NCBI GenBank assembly: GCA_033439795.1
Contig: JAUTDP010000007.1
Location: 2,852,001 to 2,916,000 of the forward strand
Length of the DNA stretch: 64,000 nucleotides
Direction: 5' to 3'
Origin: Sordaria brevicollis
Lineage: Eukaryota; Ascomycota; Sordariomycetes; Sordariales; Sordariaceae
Shown here: positions 60,326-64,000 of the stretch, one piece after another
Numbering within the stretch: the first letter of the stretch is position 1
Layout: each line of letters begins with the position of its first letter
The notes under the pieces: model-generated
Databases searched by the model: none
Seen by the model: only the letters and a program-made list of their open reading frames with translations
Told to the model about the DNA's origin: nothing
Translations under genes and position numbers: made by a program

Positions 60326-61304
60326 TTTTTGCGAGCGAAAACTTGCATACTCCAGAGGGAAGGGCCTGAAGATGTCGAGACGCTTTTTTCAACACAGGAC
60401 ACTCTGAGATCGCGAGGAAGGGATAAGAGAAAGGAGCGAAAGTGTTGGATCAGTAAGCTGAGTCTCCTCAAAAGATTTCCTCTTGAACAAGATGCCGGTC
60501 AAAACATGATTTCCCGGGCGGCGAGAACGTACCGCGTGACCAACCCTGGACCAGTGACCGATGAGTGAACCAGGAAGGATGATCGAGACGTACAAGGTGT
60601 ATATGGGTTGGGACGTTGTTAGTATAGCTGCAATTGAACTCGGATATTTTTATTTAAGGATTGTGAAGTTTTTCCTAGGCTTTGAATTTGATATTAGATT
60701 GATGATGTAGAGTTGTGCTAAGCGTCTGCACTACGTGATAGCGTGAGATGTGAAAAAGAAGAACGAAAGTGAGGTTGTTGGGGAATGGAAGAGGAACACA
60801 AAAGCGGAAAGTGGTGACGTTGAGTTGTTCCAGGCTTTCAGGGACGCCCCCTACACTGCACGGGGCAGTTTCAGTGGTCAGATGAACGGGAGGTGCCATG
60901 CGAGTTGCATGTCCGCCCGCTGTGGAGGGACCGCAGAAGCAGGGGTAAGCGAGCGCCACCGCTGCTACACCCCGCAAAATCGATCTTAAGAAGGACTCGA
61001 CATCTTTAACTTTTCATCTCAACTCAACTTCCACGGCGGGCACCTCAACACTATTCTTCACAACGGAAACTGTTGCTGAAACTATCATGCAAGGGAAAAC
61101 TGGGACCACTCCCTCGCTGACGCCAACCGTTTGGGATATAAGAAGATATCTGATATTATTCATTCATTCCCCGTTAGGTAGTTATTTCATCCATTATCGC
61201 ATTCGTTTCTCATTCATTACCAGTGCCCTATCCTGTATCCCACTCGTTCTTCACGAAGTTCGAAGACACCAGCTGCTCCCTTCCATTCCTTCCCTCATCG
61301 AGAC
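60326..61304. other. Lipase upstream region and 3' flank of the next gene
   Basis: No supported gene. Probable promoter of the lipase gene on the minus strand. Confidence 0.5.
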
Positions 61305-61917
61305 CTACTTTCCTGGTGGACCGCCCGGCCCAGGCTCGACGGGGTCTATAGTAGTGAAGTTTCGGAGCACGGCAAAGTCTAGAGAGAAGCACTGCGACCC
61401 TTCTCCGAATGGGGTGTTGCTGGTAGTATCGACGCAGCTGAGCCTCGGAGGAAACAGGTCCAGGGCCTCAATGTCCCTACCCTTGTTGTTAGAAATTTTT
61501 TTATGTAGAGTGATGGTAATGGGAAACGTACGATTTTCCATTTTTGGGGCAAACTAGCTCGATCATAGACAGCATACTCGTTTTTTGGATCCACATGAAT
61601 TGTACGGCTGGGTCTTCGCAAGCATATCTGGGGTCGAAGCCCTCTGGCCCGGCGTTTGGCTGAGTTCCGTCGTAATGACAAGACGTCGAGATATGTGTCG
61701 CGTCGTCGTCGTACTGGAAGTCGAGCACAATTGGATGGGAGTTGCCATTCGTTGGTGTCCAGACTTGGAGGGAGGTGATCTTGTAGGTGAGTGGGTACAC
61801 GCACCCATCATCGCGTGAGGCGATGGACTTGAGTTTGTTCATGATTGAGGGCACCGAGGGCAGAGAAGACACGAGTGGAGCAATAGCCACGAGGGCATAA
61901 AGGCGTGTAATAAGCAT
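61305..61917 (-). CDS. Small Cys-containing secreted protein, unknown function
   Basis: Exons 61532-61917 and 61305-61476 give 185 residues. The 55-bp intron has GTACGT, CTAAC and GGTAG. A signal peptide (MLITRLYALVAIAPLVSS) is followed by a chain with six Cys after cleavage, in DDGCVYP, STSCHYD, RYACEDP, ELVCPKN, LSCVDTT and SQCFSLD, an even number that suits three disulphides. The pattern of a Cys near the N-terminus, aromatic beta-like strands (KITSLQVWT; VLDFQYDDD) and paired Cys resembles Alt-a-1/AA1-type secreted beta-barrels, but I cannot assign a family. The C-terminus is Pro/Gly-rich (PVEPGPGGPPGK). An upstream Met is lacking, so the start is the signal-peptide Met. The intron removes a stop that otherwise follows 138 codons. 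Confidence 0.8.
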
Positions 61918-63940
61918 GATGGCGGTTGGAAGCCGAATATCTGGATGATTTCGATGTGTGATGATTGTGTTCGTTCGTTTAAATGCAGCAGAAGGTGTAG
62001 TTTATATCTGACTGAGCTGACAATATTGCAGACAAGGAAGGGGCAACGACAGAGACCAAAATAGTTCAGGAAAGATTGATGAGTCCATGCCTTTATAAAG
62101 ACATCAAGAGCAGATCCATTGTTGCTTTGCCCAGCCCCGTCACTCAAGATAACGGCGGAGAGAACGGAATGCTACCAGGTAGATCGTCTTCACCGGTACA
62201 CTACCTTGAAGATCCAACCCACATGGCACACGGCAATGGGAGTGAGTATCTTTTCCGGTGACCCAAACCGGTGGCAGTCAAGCACTTACGACGTACCACA
62301 AAGTGGCTATCCGATCTGCAAATCTGGCAGGGCATAAAGTACAATGATTGGAAGTGTGAGGCGCAGATCTAACTACCATGATCCGGACAGGACGGGTCAA
62401 GCCCCGACACATAGAGGTAGTGAATATACGCACATCAACTTCAGTCAAGCAAAACTTCCTGTCAATACTCGGTAATGCCCAAACCTTCTGTATGATGCTC
62501 GGTTGACATTGGGGTTCTGTTATTTTCCTTTTGCACGGCTTTGAAAACTGTGGCAGATGCTGACTCCGCGTTCCTGGAGGACGTGTGTGTTGCAAATTCC
62601 GGGATAGAAAATGAATTCAAACCCGTTCATCATGCTGGAATCTGACCTTGCCAGAGGGGTTCATCGGCTGAAGCGCTCCTTGACAGCACTGAAAGTACCA
62701 TGCTTCGCCCAGATCCTCGATACTCGGAGATTCTTCATGGAGGATGTTCAACGAATGCTGATGATGAAGGACTGCCGCGGAAGAGCATAGTTTCGGCTGT
62801 TGGTGCTCCCAAACCGTTCACACTCTCCATTACCTACCCGTTTTGCCGTCCCACAGCTACCCCATACATCATAACGTGATCCTACGCTAGCTGGCTTGCG
62901 TGCGTATTCTGTCGACGACTCAAGACTCAAAAATTGGTCCGGGATGACAGGGAATCTGCGGTACCGCGCTGATACGACTTGTCCTTGTGGCCTATGTTTC
63001 GTGCGCAGAGCCTGCATTGAACACAATGTGGACTGCCCCATAGGATACTGAGTTCGGGAAGTCGACCCGAACCTTTCAAGCTTCACTTGGAATGACTCTT
63101 TGGTTGATCATAGACATGGGCAGCCTGCGGGAACCAAGGGCAGAAGAATGCGGGTCGCACAGCACCAACCGCACGAAGCTGGGGGTTCTCCATGTTGATG
63201 TGCCATCAACTTCTCGAAGTTTTTCGTGTTGAACCCTGTCCAACAACACCTCGTTTACGTCCGTCGAACTCTACCGTGAGACGGAGGAAAAATCCAGTGA
63301 AGAATTTCAAGTCCTGGTAGTGTTTGCTCTGGATCGCAAAGAGTAGTGATCCTTGGGTGGTACTTCGGAGATGACAAAGAGAGGCAGGATGCCTAGTTCT
63401 ACCCAAAACTTTCATGATGGTGAAGCAAAGGCTGTCGTTGTATTAAATCCGTTTCATGGTCCTTTTTTGTGTGAAAGGGTCCTCTCGAAATAGGACAGAG
63501 CAGTGTAGACGGGAGAGGGCGAGTCTCAATGCAGGTCGGGATGTGAAACGGGTGTCTTTTTTGGTGTTCATGGTTGAGAATTGAGCAGCTTCGTAGGGGT
63601 GGGAGTTGCATCGGAGGGGTTAAGTTGGACTGTATATTTTCGATGTATTTTAACATGGAAGTGGAAGAGATGATGTCGTTCAAAAGAAACGAGCAGCGCC
63701 AAGTGAACGACGTGAATGGTGACAGATGCAAGTTACATAAGCCACAACCGACAGTAGCACCAGCCACAGACGCGGCCCATTTTCCCCACTTGTCAGCCAC
63801 ACCCACAGAACATTTTCCACTTTTCGGGCGGGTACTTCAAAAATCAGTCGCGAACTTTTATTCTCCCAAGAGCCCAGCCGACGATTTCGAGCATCCGACA
63901 ACCACCCTTTTCGGAATCACCTCTCCAACCAACCATCAAA
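61918..63940. other. Intergenic region and upstream of the eL36 gene
   Basis: No supported gene. Minus-strand frames of 105 and 112 codons (62278-62595 and 62748-63086) have no recognisable features. The last ~150 bases before 63941 should hold the ribosomal-protein promoter. Confidence 0.5.
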
Positions 63941-64000
63941 ATGGCTGCTGAATCCAAGACCGGCCTCGCCGTTGGCCTCAAGAAGGGTCACGTACGTCTC
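63941..64000 (+). CDS. rpl36: 60S ribosomal protein L36 (eL36), first exon only
   Basis: Exon 63941-63991 encodes MAAESKTGLAVGLKKGH, which matches the eL36 N-terminus (Lys-Thr-Gly-Ile/Leu-Ala-x-Gly-Leu-x-Lys-Gly-His). A GTACGT donor follows at 63992 and the window ends inside the intron. The ATG follows a CAACCATCAAA leader. The rest of the ~105-residue protein lies outside. Cytosolic large-subunit component. Confidence 0.85.
   Translation, partial: MAAESKTGLAVGLKKGHVRL

Noticed and set aside
1..64000. CRISPR arrays, operons, prokaryotic defence or phage systems, secondary-metabolite cluster
   Set aside because: The window is eukaryotic with monocistronic intron-bearing genes. There are no regularly spaced repeats with spacers and no polyketide or peptide synthetase; the lone 4CL-like enzyme has no cluster partners.

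Overview
The window reads as nuclear chromosomal DNA of a filamentous ascomycete, most likely a Neurospora species or close Sordariales relative. The grounds are: short introns (about 50-90 bp) with GTRNGT donors, CTAAC/CTGAC-like branch sites and YAG acceptors; housekeeping proteins of fungal type; and two long AT-saturated blocks whose differences from recognisable transposons are C-to-T and G-to-A transitions, the mark of repeat-induced point mutation (RIP). No database was searched; names rest on motifs and family knowledge.

Left part (1-31 kb), ordinary genes. In order: a Golgi-type Ca2+/Mn2+ P-type ATPase (PMR1, +), conserved oligomeric Golgi subunit 4 (COG4, +), a tRNA-Ser(CGA), a small Ser/Thr-rich GPI-anchor-type cell-surface protein (+), a small secreted protein (-), a five-exon 4-coumarate:CoA-ligase-like acyl-CoA synthetase ending in the peroxisomal signal SKL (+), the F1-ATPase assembly chaperone ATP11 (-), mitochondrial cytochrome c peroxidase (-) and the U1 snRNP factor PRP39 (-). 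A 367-bp TA-flanked inverted-repeat element (MITE) lies in the gap before the secreted-protein gene. PMR1 and COG4 both serve the Golgi, and ATP11 and cytochrome c peroxidase are both mitochondrial, but nothing in the sequence shows that these pairs are co-regulated.

Middle (31.8-48.4 kb). A synaptojanin-type Sac1/inositol-5-phosphatase gene is followed by the repeat block. First comes a complete 5.5-kb Ty1/copia retrotransposon with 194-bp LTRs and AAAGT target duplications. Then 1.3 kb of normal-GC DNA. Then a 4.16-kb TA-flanked element with about 150-bp terminal inverted repeats and a dead Fot1/pogo-type DDE transposase on the minus strand. Inside the second element are a solo LTR with GCTAT target duplications, a normal-GC island, a tRNA-like relic, an ATTT microsatellite and several hairpins with three-base loops.

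Right part (48.4-64 kb). A disordered protein of unknown function, a 5.6-kb gap without a convincing gene, a 14-3-3 gene that needs an 8-nt microexon, a secreted class 3 lipase with a poly-Asp tract, a small Cys-containing secreted protein, and the first exon of ribosomal protein eL36 running off the end.

I found no previously undescribed multi-gene system. The least ordinary signals are the mobile-element structures, chiefly the sequence-divergent but structure-conserved hairpins in the two ends of the Fot1-like element, and the microexon.
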